The notes under the pieces: model-generated | What the model was told of the DNA's origin: nothing | Seen by the model: only the letters and a program-made list of their open reading frames with translations | Databases searched by the model: none | In this document: one piece after another, positions 1 to 8,898 of the stretch | How the letters are laid out: every line of letters begins with the position of its first letter | Numbering within the stretch: the first letter of the stretch is position 1 | Source of the DNA: an uncultured Colwellia sp. | Lineage (GTDB): Bacteria > Pseudomonadota > Gammaproteobacteria > Enterobacterales > Alteromonadaceae | NCBI GenBank assembly: GCA_913063325.1 | Contig: CAJXYE010000007.1 | Location: 46,701 to 110,700 of the forward strand | Length of the DNA: 64,000 bases | Direction of reading: 5' to 3' | Translations under genes and position numbers: made by a program

Positions 1-2214
1 GTAGGTCGTGCCACTGAAGAATTACACTTAACCGTTACTGATGAACATTTCGCTAACGATGAAAAACTCAATACGCCAATTGATTTACCACTTGACGTTC
101 TTTTAGGTAAAACACCTAAAATTTATAAAGACGTTAAGACAGCGACAGCTGAAGGTGATTCTTTAGATTTAAGTACGGTGACATTAACTGATGCTGCAGA
201 TAGAATTTTAAGTTTACCGACAGTTGCAGAAAAAACCTTCCTAATCACTATTGGTGATCGAAGCGTAACCGGTATGGTTAACCGCGACCAAATGGTTGGT
301 CCTTGGCAGGTTCCTGTTGCCGATTGTGGTGTTACTGCATCTGCGCTTGATTCATACCACGGCGAAGCCATGTCATTAGGTGAGCGTACACCGGTTGCTT
401 TATTAAACTTTGGCGCTTCTGCTCGTTTAGCTGTAGCTGAATCACTAACAAACATTGCCGGTACTGATATTGGTGATTTAAACCGTATTAAGCTATCTGC
501 AAACTGGATGTCTCCAGCAGGTCACCCTGGTGAAGATGCTGGTCTTTACGAGGCTGTTAAAGCTATTGGTGAAGAACTTTGTCCAGCCCTTGGTTTAACT
601 ATCCCTGTTGGCAAAGACTCAATGTCGATGAAAACAAAATGGGACGAGAATGGTACAGAGAAGTCTGTGACCTCGCCGATGTCTTTAATTATCACTGCAT
701 TTGGTGTTGTTGAAGATATTCGTAAAACAGTAACGCCTGAGCTTCGCACTGATAAAGGCGACACTCGTCTAGTAGCCATTGATTTATCAAAAGGCAAGAA
801 ACGTTTAGGTGGTTCATGTTTAGCGCAAGTTTATAAACAGCTTGGTAATGAAACGCCAGATGTTGACAGCCCTGAAGTATTAAAAGGCTTCTTCAACGCG
901 ATGCAAACATTGGTACGTGATGAAAAAGTTATTGCTTATCATGATATTTCAGATGGTGGTTTATTTACTACCGTTACTGAAATGGCTTTTGCTGGTCATA
1001 CTGGTGTTGATATTGATATCACTAAGCTTTCAACTAGCGCAAGTGATGACTTAGCAACATTATTTAATGAAGAGCTTGGCGGCGTGATTCAAATTCGTGA
1101 AAGCGATGTTGATGCTATTCATGCTGTTTTAGCTGAACACGGTATTTTAGATTGTTGTACTGATATTGGTCGTTTAAATAACGAAGATACTATCCGCTTT
1201 ACTCGTGACGATGAAGTAGTACTTGAAAACTCTCGTACCTACTACCGTACTGTCTGGGCTCAAACGACCTACAGAATGCAGTCACTTCGTGATAACCCTG
1301 AGTGTGCACAACAAGAGCATGATGTTAAATTTGATACAGAAGATCCTGGTTTAAATGCTGAACTTACTTTTGATATCAATGAAGACATTGTTGCTGATTT
1401 AATTGTTAAAGATGCACAGAATTCAAGTAACGGCATAGCAAACCCACGTGTTGCGATTTTACGTGAGCAAGGTGTTAACTCACACGTTGAGATGGCTGCA
1501 GCCTTTGATAGAGCGGGCTTTGTTGCTATTGATGTTCACATGTCTGACATTTTATCTGGTCGCACTGATTTAGCTGACTTTAACGGCTTAGTTGCTTGTG
1601 GTGGTTTCTCTTACGGTGATGTATTAGGTGCTGGTGAAGGTTGGGCAAAATCAATCTTATTTAATGCCAATGCACGTGAAATGTTCAAAACATTCTTTGA
1701 ACGTGAAACTACTTTCACCTTAGGTGTGTGTAACGGTTGTCAAATGTTGTCTAACTTAAAAGACATCATTCCTGGCTCTGAGCACTGGCCTCACTTTGTA
1801 CAAAACAAATCAGAACGTTTTGAAGCACGTTTCTCATTAGTTGAAATTCAAGAGAGTCCTTCAGTATTATTTAAAGGCATGGAAGGCTCACGCATGCCTA
1901 TCGCAGTTTCACACGGTGAAGGTCATGCTGAGTTTAGTTCAGATGAAGCAATTGATGCTGCAAATAACTCAGGCACAGTATCTATGCGTTATATTAATAA
2001 CTACGGTGATGTGACTGAAACTTACCCAGCGAACCCGAATGGCTCAGTTGATGGTATTACAGCATTGACCACTACCGATGGTCGTGTAACGATTATGATG
2101 CCACATCCTGAGCGTGTATTTAGAACCGTTGCTAACTCTTGGCATCCAGATAGCTGGGGTGAAGATTCACCTTGGGTTCGTATGTTCCGTAACGCTCGTG
2201 CTTTTATTGGCTAA
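1..2214 (+). CDS. purL: phosphoribosylformylglycinamidine synthase (FGAM synthase), 3' part
   Basis: The frame is open from the first base of the window, so this is the C-terminal 737 residues of a protein that is normally about 1,300 residues; the start lies outside. PurL makes FGAM from FGAR, ATP and glutamine in de novo purine synthesis in the cytosol. Visible are the second AIRS-like synthetase half, with a [11 protein letters not shown] segment, and from about base 1,450 a class I glutamine amidotransferase domain. Its catalytic Cys is in GVCNGCQ (codon 1729-1731), and the His and Glu are in PHPERV (codons 2104-2112). All triad residues are present and there is no frameshift, so the gene looks functional. 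It is the single large fused gammaproteobacterial type, not the small PurL/PurQ/PurS type. A hairpin terminator lies about 145 bases after the stop. Confidence 0.97.
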   Translation, partial: VGRATEELHLTVTDEHFANDEKLNTPIDLPLDVLLGKTPKIYKDVKTATAEGDSLDLSTVTLTDAADRILSLPTVAEKTFLITIGDRSVTGMVNRDQMVGPWQVPVADCGVTASALDSYHGEAMSLGERTPVALLNFGASARLAVAESLTNIAGTDIGDLNRIKLSANWMSPAGHPGEDAGLYEAVKAIGEELCPALGLTIPVGKDSMSMKTKWDENGTEKSVTSPMSLIITAFGVVEDIRKTVTPELRTDKGDTRLVAIDLSKGKKRLGGSCLAQVYKQLGNETPDVDSPEVLKGFFNAMQTLVRDEKVIAYHDISDGGLFTTVTEMAFAGHTGVDIDITKLSTSASDDLATLFNEELGGVIQIRESDVDAIHAVLAEHGILDCCTDIGRLNNEDTIRFTRDDEVVLENSRTYYRTVWAQTTYRMQSLRDNPECAQQEHDVKFDTEDPGLNAELTFDINEDIVADLIVKDAQNSSNGIANPRVAILREQGVNSHVEMAAAFDRAGFVAIDVHMSDILSGRTDLADFNGLVACGGFSYGDVLGAGEGWAKSILFNANAREMFKTFFERETTFTLGVCNGCQMLSNLKDIIPGSEHWPHFVQNKSERFEARFSLVEIQESPSVLFKGMEGSRMPIAVSHGEGHAEFSSDEAIDAANNSGTVSMRYINNYGDVTETYPANPNGSVDGITALTTTDGRVTIMMPHPERVFRTVANSWHPDSWGEDSPWVRMFRNARAFIG

Positions 2215-2232
2215 TCTTTTTGCTGTTAAAGC

Positions 2233-2294
2233 CAAGTTCTTTGTCGAAAGTACTCACTGACATTCGTCAGCTCCGTGCTTTCTTCTCGAACTTG
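2233..2294 (+). repeat. long imperfect inverted repeat after purL
   Basis: The arms CAAGTTC (2233-2239) and GAACTTG (2288-2294) enclose partly pairing GAAAG/CTTTC segments, and a perfect inner stem CTGAC (2257-2261) / GTCAG (2266-2270) closes a 4-base loop. Transcribed, it could form a cruciform-like hairpin of about 60 bases between purL and its terminator. It could be a 3'-UTR structure or a small dispersed intergenic repeat. No function can be assigned. Confidence 0.4.
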
Positions 2295-2357
2295 ACTCTA
2301 TCAGCTTCAAGATACTCTGATTATTTTTATATATAATTTAATTCGAGAAACTCAAAG

Positions 2358-2380
2358 CCGACATTTACTGTCGGTTTTTT
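2358..2380 (+). terminator. rho-independent terminator of purL
   Basis: Stem CCGACA (2358-2363) pairs with TGTCGG (2369-2374) around a 5-base loop, followed directly by six T. This is the only strong terminator between purL and the next gene on the same strand. Confidence 0.8.
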
Positions 2381-2458
2381 ATTGCCTTTTTTTCAATGTT
2401 AAAATATTGTTACCACAAGCCGATTTAATCAATAACAATAATAAAGGACATCTTGCTT

Positions 2459-3133
2459 ATGCAACAACATGACTGCTCTCCCCTATCAGATTTCATTGAA
2501 TATCCCGAAGCTGAAATGCTTACCCGATCACAAGATTTTTATGATGCAGTTAAACGTCGTCATTCTGTACGAAGTTTTAGTGATAGGGCTGTTGATAAAC
2601 AAGTGATTGAAAACTGCTTAAAGGCAGCAGGAACAGCTCCAAGTGGTGCAAATCATCAACCTTGGCACTTTGTTGCTGTGAGTTCAGCTGACATAAAAAA
2701 ACAAATTAGAGAGCAAGCAGAGCATCATGAACGAGGGTTTTATGAAGGACGCGCGGGAGAGGAATGGTTAGGTGCTTTAAAAGAGTTAGGTACTGATGCT
2801 AATAAACCTTATTTAGAGCATGCACCTTGGTTAATCGCTATTTTTAGTCAGAAAAAAGGTGGCATTAGTGAGAAAGATAAAAACACTAATTACTACGTTC
2901 ATGAGTCAGTAGGGATTGCTACCGGTATATTGATTACCGCACTCCATAATGCCGGCTTAGTTACCTTGACTCATACGCCAAAGCCGATGTCTTTTTTAAA
3001 CAAGGTTTGCAAACGGGGAGATAATGAACGTGCTTATATGTTACTTATTGCTGGTTACCCAAGTGAAGATGCTACCGTTCCTGCGCATGCTCAGGTGAAA
3101 AAGAGCTTAGCTGATATCGCTACTTTTTTATAA
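2459..3133 (+). CDS. nitroreductase-fold flavoprotein, iodotyrosine deiodinase-like
   Basis: A 224-residue FMN-dependent protein of the nitroreductase superfamily. I chose ATG 2459 because AAAGGA lies 10 bases upstream; an in-frame TTG at 2453 is too close to that ribosome site. The FMN-phosphate region RRHSVRSF (33-40) and TAPSGANHQPW (59-69) are typical. The order of conserved segments, including GILITALHNAGLVTLTHTP and GYPSEDATVP, resembles mammalian iodotyrosine deiodinase (IYD) more than NfsB or RutE. The IYD lid residues Glu/Tyr/Lys that bind the zwitterion of halotyrosine appear as E91, Y95 and K116, with the same 4 and 21 residue spacing as E157/Y161/K182 of the human enzyme (numbers from memory). 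It may therefore dehalogenate halotyrosines with NAD(P)H-derived electrons; a generic nitroreductase is the alternative. It stands alone between purL and a minus-strand gene. Confidence 0.8.
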   Translation: MQQHDCSPLSDFIEYPEAEMLTRSQDFYDAVKRRHSVRSFSDRAVDKQVIENCLKAAGTAPSGANHQPWHFVAVSSADIKKQIREQAEHHERGFYEGRAGEEWLGALKELGTDANKPYLEHAPWLIAIFSQKKGGISEKDKNTNYYVHESVGIATGILITALHNAGLVTLTHTPKPMSFLNKVCKRGDNERAYMLLIAGYPSEDATVPAHAQVKKSLADIATFL

Positions 3134-3234
3134 GGGCTAAATATCCAATAACATCGTTGCTTTCAATCCCAATAGCCAGCTATTGCTTAAGTAAAGTATC
3201 AACTAGACACGGTCTTAACGAAACAAAGTATTAA

Positions 3235-3450
3235 CTAAGCAAAGTCTAATGCGATATCGGTACAACCTTTTGCACAACGAATACCGGTGAGTTCACCTTG
3301 CTCAGGCGTATAAAGTGTTAAGGGTTGTTTGCAAGTGCTACACGGAACGGTTTTTCCTGACATCACTTGTTTAAGCAGTTTTTTTTGCTCGAAAAATGAG
3401 TCTTTACTGGCCTTTTGTAGCGCTGCGAACTGTTTAAGATCTATGCTCAT
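3235..3450 (-). CDS. small zinc-ribbon-like protein, unknown function
   Basis: A 71-residue protein with GGAAG five bases before the ATG. The N-terminal half is a lysine-rich amphipathic helix. The C-terminal half has CSTC (residues 37-40) and a second pair, CAKGC (59-63), which together could bind one zinc ion like a rubredoxin-type knuckle. No catalytic residues are visible. It lies downstream of the RraB-like gene on the same strand, with 107 bases and an inverted repeat between them, so co-transcription is possible. I do not recognise a named family; it could be a small nucleic-acid-binding or adaptor protein. Confidence 0.7.
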   Translation of the reverse strand: MSIDLKQFAALQKASKDSFFEQKKLLKQVMSGKTVPCSTCKQPLTLYTPEQGELTGIRCAKGCTDIALDFA

Positions 3451-3485
3451 AGTCTTCCAAATTTATTAATGATTAAACCAACAAC

Positions 3486-3524
3486 CGGTTACGTCAATAT
3501 GAATAAAGTACATTAACGTAACCG
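3486..3524. repeat. inverted repeat between two small minus-strand genes
   Basis: CGGTTACGT (3486-3494) and ACGTAACCG (3516-3524) are perfect 9-base arms around a 21-base spacer. On the plus strand CTTTTT follows, on the minus strand there is no T run, so it is not an obvious terminator for the minus-strand genes. It could be an operator or a processing hairpin. Confidence 0.35.
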
Positions 3525-3557
3525 CTTTTTAAGCGTGTGTCTTTAACGTTATTGACG

Positions 3558-3908
3558 CTATCCGACAAAGTAAACGCCATCAAACTGCCCTTTCAATGGT
3601 GCTGAACTTGACTCCAACAACTCTTGATAGCTAATGATATTTTCATGGGTCACTGACATTTGTGGGTAAGCGGTAATTTCCCAAGGTAAATCGGGATGTG
3701 CTTCTGATGGCGTAAAAGACAGTTTTTGATTGTTTTCTAATAATAACTGACCAAATTTAAGCGCTAACTCCTGTTCAGGAAATAATACTGAGAATTCAAT
3801 TTCACGCTCACTTTTTAAATCTTCGCCATTTTCTTGCATCTGCCAAAGGGTATTGCCAATTTCATCTTCAGGGAAAATCACTAAATCACGTATCATAGTT
3901 ACTCTCAT
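3558..3908 (-). CDS. RraB-like (ribonuclease E inhibitor B family) protein
   Basis: About 116 residues from ATG 3908; a TTG at 3917 would add three residues. The layout REIEFSVLFPEQ ... ALKFGQLL ... PWEITAYPQM ... and a C-terminal GQFDGVYF matches the RraB fold: an acidic alpha/beta protein whose strand-helix repeat ends in a YDGWG-like motif. RraB binds RNase E and inhibits mRNA decay in E. coli. Overall identity to E. coli RraB looks low, and the Trp of the DGW motif is Val here, so the same partner cannot be assumed. It may be a second, divergent RraB-domain paralogue. It sits upstream of the zinc-ribbon gene and reads toward it. Confidence 0.55.
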   Translation of the reverse strand: MRVTMIRDLVIFPEDEIGNTLWQMQENGEDLKSEREIEFSVLFPEQELALKFGQLLLENNQKLSFTPSEAHPDLPWEITAYPQMSVTHENIISYQELLESSSAPLKGQFDGVYFVG

Positions 3909-4023
3909 TGTCTTCAATTTAAGGTCATGTATAGGGTTTTATTGTTATCAATGCATATTTTAGCTTTGCTAAGTCAATAAACCTAGTAAAATAACGACAA
4001 AGCCCCCGTTAGCCATTTACAAC

Positions 4024-5016
4024 ATGCCAATAGATAAAATCGATTCCGATTGCCAAGGTGAAGAGCCAAGTCAACATCATAGTCATCAAAAGTTTGAGTG
4101 GCATATTCTTTTCACTGAAGAAAGTATCACGGATAAAAGTATTAGTGAACAAATTAACAATACTGCTATTGCCATTTTAGAAAGCTATGCTCATGAGCAA
4201 AATATTACGCTGTCAAAAACTGAGTTAAAGCAAGCTATCAGCAAAGGCGCGTTATGGTTAACACCGGCTAAAAATAAAAAACAAACACAACGACTTCGTC
4301 GTGTTAAAAAGCAATTGGCCTTTGGTGATGAGCTACATTTTTATTACAATAGCGAAGTACTTTCAGCACCTGTTCCTCAGGCCTTATTAATAGAAGACTT
4401 AGTTGACTACAGTGCCTGGTATAAACCTTATGGTATGTTGTCACAAGGGTCAAAATGGAGTGACCATTGCACCATCGCTCGTTTCGCTCAGCAAAATTTA
4501 CCTAATGAACGCCCTGCTTTTATCGTACATCGATTAGATAGAGCTGCGACAGGTTTGATTCTTATCGCCCACAGTAAAAAAGCTGCACGGGCATTATCAA
4601 ATATGTTTGAACATCATCAGCTAGAAAAGCATTACCAGATCATTGTTCACGGTGAACACAGTAAAAGGCCGCAGCCAGAAATCATAGCAATCGATGTTGA
4701 CGGAAAAAGTGCTCTAAGTACTTTTACCTGCTTAGCTTATGATAGCCTTGAAGATCGTTCGCTCATCAAGGTGAAAATTGACAGTGGCAGAAAACATCAA
4801 ATACGTATTCATGCGGCAAGTATTGGTATGCCCGTAGTTGGCGACAGGTTGCATGGCAGAGCTAATACAGATGAACAGTCAAATTTACAATTGTGTGCTG
4901 TAAGTTTACGCTTTACCTGTCCGCTATCATCGATGAACGATCAAGAACAAAATAAACAAGAGCGATTTTTTGAGTTACCAGAAACATTAAAGCCCCAGTT
5001 ATCACCGAGGCTTTAG
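4024..5016 (+). CDS. RluA-family pseudouridine synthase
   Basis: A 330-residue cytosolic RNA-modifying enzyme that isomerises uridine in rRNA or tRNA. The catalytic motif HRLDRAATG holds the nucleophile D172, followed by LILIAHSKKAAR and the RKHQIRIHAA segment typical of RluA/RluC/RluD/TruC. Residues 60-108 form a short S4-like RNA-binding region (basic KKQTQRLRRVKKQLAFGD). The first 25 residues are polar and His-rich, with no homology I can see. It is longer than TruC (about 260), so the exact target cannot be assigned. It stands alone and converges on dapA; its last codons form part of a hairpin that may act as terminator. Confidence 0.88.
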   Translation: MPIDKIDSDCQGEEPSQHHSHQKFEWHILFTEESITDKSISEQINNTAIAILESYAHEQNITLSKTELKQAISKGALWLTPAKNKKQTQRLRRVKKQLAFGDELHFYYNSEVLSAPVPQALLIEDLVDYSAWYKPYGMLSQGSKWSDHCTIARFAQQNLPNERPAFIVHRLDRAATGLILIAHSKKAARALSNMFEHHQLEKHYQIIVHGEHSKRPQPEIIAIDVDGKSALSTFTCLAYDSLEDRSLIKVKIDSGRKHQIRIHAASIGMPVVGDRLHGRANTDEQSNLQLCAVSLRFTCPLSSMNDQEQNKQERFFELPETLKPQLSPRL

Positions 5017-5020
5017 AGTT
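4988..5020. terminator. possible bidirectional terminator overlapping the stop of the pseudouridine synthase
   Basis: TAAAGCC (4988-4994) pairs with GGCTTTA (5009-5015) around a 14-base loop, followed by GAGTTTTC. The stem includes the last codons and the TAG stop. The T tract is short, so this is a moderate call between converging genes. Confidence 0.4.
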
Positions 5021-5040
5021 TTCAATACCTAATTCTTAAC

Positions 5041-5961
5041 TTAAATACAGTAGTTAAAGTCACTATCTTCAAGTAAAGACAAACTATCACCAACCAAATC
5101 TTTTTTAGCGACGGCTTTTAATAATTTAAAACCAACTTCACGCTGCTCCAAAGTAAGCGCTTGATAAGGTAGGCGGAAGTTTTTAGCTACAGCGTCTGTC
5201 ATCATTAAAGCCGTATTAATGGCAATAGGATTAGGCTCACAAAATAACCATTGCATTAGCCCTTGTAAACTATCATTGAGTTTAGCCGTTTCTTCTAAAT
5301 CAGCTTTATCCATTAATTGGCGCATTAAGCCTGGAATGATATTAGAGGTAACAGAGATAACACCGTGAGAGCCATGTTCATGACGACCAACGTAACTTTC
5401 ATCATCATTACCCGACCAACAAGCTATACCTTGTTTTTCATAATAAGCAATACGATCGTTGCCACCACATTCCTTCACACCAATAAAGTTTTTATGTTTT
5501 GATAAAGGTTCAATTACTTCTGGTGTTAAATCTTGTCCGGTTCTACCAGGTACGTTATAGATAAATGCAGGACCAATATCAAGTACACGTTTAAAGTGTT
5601 CACTAACGCCTTTAAGAGATGTACGACCATAATAAGGATTGATTTGTAATGCTGCGTCCATACCAATAGCAAAACCATTCTCAGTGGCTTTTATGGCTTC
5701 ACGCGTATTATTACTGCCAGTATTACCAACAATAATTAATTTTTCACCAAAATTATGTACACAATGAGCAATGAGCATTAAATGCTCTTCCCAGCTAAGT
5801 AAGTGCCCTTCACCGGTAGTACCACCAACAACTATGCCGTCTACACCAGCAGCAATTTGTTGTTTTATTAATAAATCATAGGTTTTTAAACAAACCTCTC
5901 CTTTTTCTGTATAAGGAGTTTTTACTGCGGTAATTAAACTTGCTGCTTTTATTCGCTTCAT
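5041..5961 (-). CDS. dapA: 4-hydroxy-tetrahydrodipicolinate synthase (DHDPS family)
   Basis: A 306-residue class I aldolase of the DapA family. It condenses pyruvate with aspartate semialdehyde in lysine and diaminopimelate synthesis in the cytosol. The Schiff-base lysine is K163 in GVKECGG, the catalytic tyrosine is Y135 in IYNVPGRTGQD, and the Thr pair is at 48-49 in GGTTGEG. The long YNVPGRTGQD form resembles the plant/cyanobacterial type rather than E. coli DapA. The usual neighbour bamC (nlpB) is absent, so the main dapA may lie elsewhere and this could be a second, family-related aldolase such as an N-acetylneuraminate or keto-acid lyase. The intact residues favour genuine DHDPS. Confidence 0.82.
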   Translation of the reverse strand: MKRIKAASLITAVKTPYTEKGEVCLKTYDLLIKQQIAAGVDGIVVGGTTGEGHLLSWEEHLMLIAHCVHNFGEKLIIVGNTGSNNTREAIKATENGFAIGMDAALQINPYYGRTSLKGVSEHFKRVLDIGPAFIYNVPGRTGQDLTPEVIEPLSKHKNFIGVKECGGNDRIAYYEKQGIACWSGNDDESYVGRHEHGSHGVISVTSNIIPGLMRQLMDKADLEETAKLNDSLQGLMQWLFCEPNPIAINTALMMTDAVAKNFRLPYQALTLEQREVGFKLLKAVAKKDLVGDSLSLLEDSDFNYCI

Positions 5962-6035
5962 TAACTATCTCTAATGCTTATTTGGTTTTAACTTAACTAA
6001 TATTAAGGTAAATCAGTAAATTCTTGTCGAACATT

Positions 6036-6425
6036 CTAACAATGACCGAGGTTATCAACAACCCGTCTCATGATATATTCTTCATTCGTTAGCCTATGCT
6101 GATAATGGAAAACTTTATGATCTAGCTTTAATACCTTATACGCCTGATAATTATCATCATTATTTAAGTCAGCCGCATACATATCTCCATCTATAAGCTC
6201 GTTTTTAGTCATTGTGAAGTGAATGTCACCAACAAGGCCCCAATCACCCAGTTCGGTAATTTCCTCAATAATTTCGCCTTTTATACCCATAGTCATAAAG
6301 GTAAATTCAAAACTACCATCACTGCTAAGTTGAGAATACTCAACAGTTTCATTGCCTTGTTCATCAATATCATTTCGATACCAACGACCAAAGAGTAATG
6401 CTCTGGGGTAACTTGTTATGCTCAC
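6036..6425 (-). CDS. uncharacterised lipocalin-like small protein
   Basis: A 129-residue protein. The start is GTG 6425, preceded by AGGGA at 8 bases; there is no ATG nearby. No signal peptide. The N-terminal GRWYRNDIDEQGNETVEYS and following alternation of strands (FEFTFMTM, GDWGLVGDIHFTMT, YQAYKVLKL) look like a small antiparallel beta barrel with a lipocalin/DUF-type GxW start, which suggests binding of a hydrophobic ligand. This is a fold guess, not a homology call. It is monocistronic, with a strong terminator on its upstream side that closes the next minus-strand gene. Confidence 0.65.
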   Translation of the reverse strand: MSITSYPRALLFGRWYRNDIDEQGNETVEYSQLSSDGSFEFTFMTMGIKGEIIEEITELGDWGLVGDIHFTMTKNELIDGDMYAADLNNDDNYQAYKVLKLDHKVFHYQHRLTNEEYIMRRVVDNLGHC

Positions 6426-6483
6426 TATAATTTCCCTAAAATTTCGCTATGTGGAATTAGAATTTAAAGTTATGACTTAGGCA

Positions 6484-6521
6484 TAAAAAAACCACAAATT
6501 TATTTAAATAAATTTGTGGTT
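6484..6521 (-). terminator. strong terminator of the DUF4097-like gene
   Basis: A perfect 32-base palindrome (arms 6490-6505 and 6506-6521), whose outer part AACCACAAATTT / AAATTTGTGGTT can form the stem, is followed on the minus strand by a T run (the A run at 6485-6490). It separates the 7341-6565 gene from the 6425-6036 gene. Confidence 0.8.
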
Positions 6522-6564
6522 ATCTTAATAGTAAACAGTATTAATGTGTGAAAGTTTTCTTTAA

Positions 6565-7341
6565 CTATTCACTTTTTAGTATGTTAATACTGCCGTTGAC
6601 ACTATCTAAGTTAACTAGACTCCCACCATTTCCAATTTCCCCGCGTAGGTTCTTGCCAAAAAAACTATTCTTTTTAGCTTCTAAGCCAAACTCAGTGTTA
6701 ATGCTCCCATGCATAGTATCTGCAGTAATAGCAGCATTGATATGCTCAGGAAGGTACAATTTAATACTACCATTAACAGTTTCAACGTCGATGTTATTAA
6801 CATTAGTCGCATTAAGGCTGTAGAGAACATCCACGCTGCCATTAACTGAACTGATTTGACTATTGCCACTCAAACCACTCGCCTTGATAGAGCCATTGAC
6901 CACTTGGGCTGCAATTTTTCCACTGATATCTCGAATAATCAAATTACCGTTAATAAGCTCAATATCAGATAAGTTTGAATCTGCCGGCAACCATACTTGG
7001 TAATCAACTTTAGCTCCTTGTTTATTTTGGTTATAACTATTATCTTTATAATCACTACTTACCGTTACTTTCTGACTTTTGTGAATCATGTTAATGGTCA
7101 AATCATCACGTGATTCCTGGTTCTTTGCACTAATATTGACCAACACTTTAATGCTATCTTCAGACCAGCTATTAATTGTTACAGCGCCATTAATATTATT
7201 TAGGCTAAAGTCCGTTTGACTGGTTACGGGAAAGGTTTTTTCAATTTCTTCATTAACTTGTGCTGATACTTGCAAGCTCAAACAAATCAGTGAGGTAAAA
7301 GTCACTAGACTTAATAAACTATTTTTCACTACTTTACTCAT
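6565..7341 (-). CDS. secreted DUF4097-type beta-helical protein
   Basis: 258 residues with AAGGAAG before the ATG and a clear signal peptide (hydrophobic core about 8-25, cleavage near VSAQ). The mature part is built from repeating strand-turn units in which the motif (I/V)NG(S/N)(I/V) recurs at least six times (NGAVTI, NGNLII, NGSIKA, NGSVDV, NGSIKL, NGSINI). This is the pattern of the DUF4097/DUF4098 putative adhesin family, which forms a small right-handed beta-helix. It is probably periplasmic or surface-exposed. The role is unknown; in other bacteria the family accompanies anti-sigma or PspC-type envelope-stress proteins, but no such partner is next door. Confidence 0.8.
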   Translation of the reverse strand: MSKVVKNSLLSLVTFTSLICLSLQVSAQVNEEIEKTFPVTSQTDFSLNNINGAVTINSWSEDSIKVLVNISAKNQESRDDLTINMIHKSQKVTVSSDYKDNSYNQNKQGAKVDYQVWLPADSNLSDIELINGNLIIRDISGKIAAQVVNGSIKASGLSGNSQISSVNGSVDVLYSLNATNVNNIDVETVNGSIKLYLPEHINAAITADTMHGSINTEFGLEAKKNSFFGKNLRGEIGNGGSLVNLDSVNGSINILKSE

Positions 7342-7448
7342 GTTTCTTCCTTATTATTCATTTTATTAGGCTTACAAAAATATTAGATGTAAGTTCAGCA
7401 AAAAAGGTTTAAATTTATCGACATATAAAAGCATCAGGAAATAAAATT

Positions 7449-8747
7449 ATGTCAGGCCCAAAAGTACAGCTGTTATTAACTGGAAATGAATTGATGACTG
7501 GAGATATTGTTGACAGTAATTCAGCCATGATGGCACAAGTGCTAAAAGACATTGGGCTAAGTGTTAATCGCAAGGTTACTGTCGCCGATGATTTAGCGTT
7601 ACTTGTTGATGAAATAACGTACATGGCAAACACAAGTGACATATTAATTATCAATGGTGGTTTAGGGCCAACAGTCGATGACTTAACCGCACAAGCCCTA
7701 GCCCTTTCCATAGGAGAAGAGTTAACTCAGCACCCAGAAGCGCTTGTTCATTTAACCCATTGGTGTCAACAACGAGGCGCAGAGTTAAATGCTCCCAACC
7801 TAAAGCAGGCTATATTACCTAACGGTTGCCAAATAATTGCCAACAAAAATGGTAGTGCTGTTGGTTTTTCAGTGCGGTATAAAGATTGTGATATTTACTG
7901 TACGCCTGGTGTTCCTCATGAACTAAAAGTAATGCTTACAGAACAAATAATACCGATTATCTCCGCAGGTTTACCACTAAATTTGATTACGGATATTACT
8001 CGATTACAGGTTTTTGGTATTGGAGAGTCGAGTCTACAAAAGATAATTAATGAACAATTACCTAACTGGCCTGAAGGTATCGAATTAGGCTTTCGGGCAG
8101 GTATGCCGTTACTTGAAGTCAAACTAACAATTAAAACAGAGCAAGGTTTAGCGCTCAAATCACCATGGAAAGAGAAGCTTATTAATGCGCTTGGCGATCA
8201 TATGATCGGTGAGATCAAAGGAAAACCCAAACCCCTTGCAGAGCACCTTATTAATCAATTGCAGCAACATAATCTAAAAGTCACCACGGCAGAATCTTGT
8301 AGCGGTGGTCTAATTGCCAGTAAATTAACAGAGGTCAGTGGTTCATCAGCTGTTTTTGAAGCTGGCTTTGTCACCTACAGTAACCAAATGAAAACCACTA
8401 TGCTAGATGTGCCCAAGAGTATCTTTGAGAAAGAAGGTGCAGTTAGTGAAGCGGTGGTTGTTGCTATGGCAAAAGGCTCACTAACAAAGTCTAACGCGGA
8501 TCTTACTATTGCTGTTTCTGGAGTTGCAGGGCCTAATGGTGGTAGTGATGATAAACCTGTTGGTACAGTTTGGTTTGCTTGGGGTAGTATGGATAACATT
8601 AAAACTCAGTGCTTATTATTACCTTACAATAGACTTCAATTTCAACAATTTGTCGCAGCGATTGGTTTAGATTTACTCCGCCGGTATCAGAAAAAATCAA
8701 CAACAAAACCTAATTATATAGTAGAAAGAGCCTTTCCTGATAAGTGA
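7449..8747 (+). CDS. cinA: CinA: MoCF domain plus NMN deamidase domain
   Basis: A 432-residue two-domain protein. Residues 1 to about 170 are the molybdopterin-binding-like (CinA N-terminal) domain, with TGNELMTGDIVDSNS and NGGLGPTVDDLT. From about residue 260 comes the PncC nicotinamide-nucleotide amidohydrolase domain, with TAESCSGGLIASKLTEVSG (nucleophilic Ser region near 280) and VSGVAGPNGGSDDKPVGT. It would convert NMN to nicotinate mononucleotide in pyridine-nucleotide salvage; the N-terminal domain acts in ADP-ribose pyrophosphatase activity in some homologues. Length and both motif sets are normal. It is not next to recA, the arrangement seen in several bacteria. Confidence 0.92.
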   Translation: MSGPKVQLLLTGNELMTGDIVDSNSAMMAQVLKDIGLSVNRKVTVADDLALLVDEITYMANTSDILIINGGLGPTVDDLTAQALALSIGEELTQHPEALVHLTHWCQQRGAELNAPNLKQAILPNGCQIIANKNGSAVGFSVRYKDCDIYCTPGVPHELKVMLTEQIIPIISAGLPLNLITDITRLQVFGIGESSLQKIINEQLPNWPEGIELGFRAGMPLLEVKLTIKTEQGLALKSPWKEKLINALGDHMIGEIKGKPKPLAEHLINQLQQHNLKVTTAESCSGGLIASKLTEVSGSSAVFEAGFVTYSNQMKTTMLDVPKSIFEKEGAVSEAVVVAMAKGSLTKSNADLTIAVSGVAGPNGGSDDKPVGTVWFAWGSMDNIKTQCLLLPYNRLQFQQFVAAIGLDLLRRYQKKSTTKPNYIVERAFPDK

Positions 8748-8796
8748 GTTCCATTAAAGAGATAAAATTAACAAAATTATGAGCTAGAATATAAAT

Positions 8797-8825
8797 ATAA
8801 GCAGATAACTGTCTGCTTATTCATT
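8797..8825 (+). terminator. probable terminator after cinA
   Basis: ATAAGCAGA (8797-8805) pairs with TCTGCTTAT (8812-8820) around a 6-base loop. It is followed by TCATTG rather than a T run, so termination may be weak. Confidence 0.45.
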
Positions 8826-8898
8826 GCTTAGTATAGAAAATATTTATATATTAAGACTAATAAAAATTAGAAACATAAATTAATATCAGGAGCTTATT

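Noticed and set aside
5153..5165. GTAAGCGCTTGA similar to the LacI-type operator
   Set aside because: It lies inside the dapA coding sequence and matches only one half-site well.
6548..6823. Plus-strand frame of 91 codons opposite the DUF4097-like gene
   Set aside because: It is the antisense of a gene with a clear signal peptide, repeats and a ribosome site.
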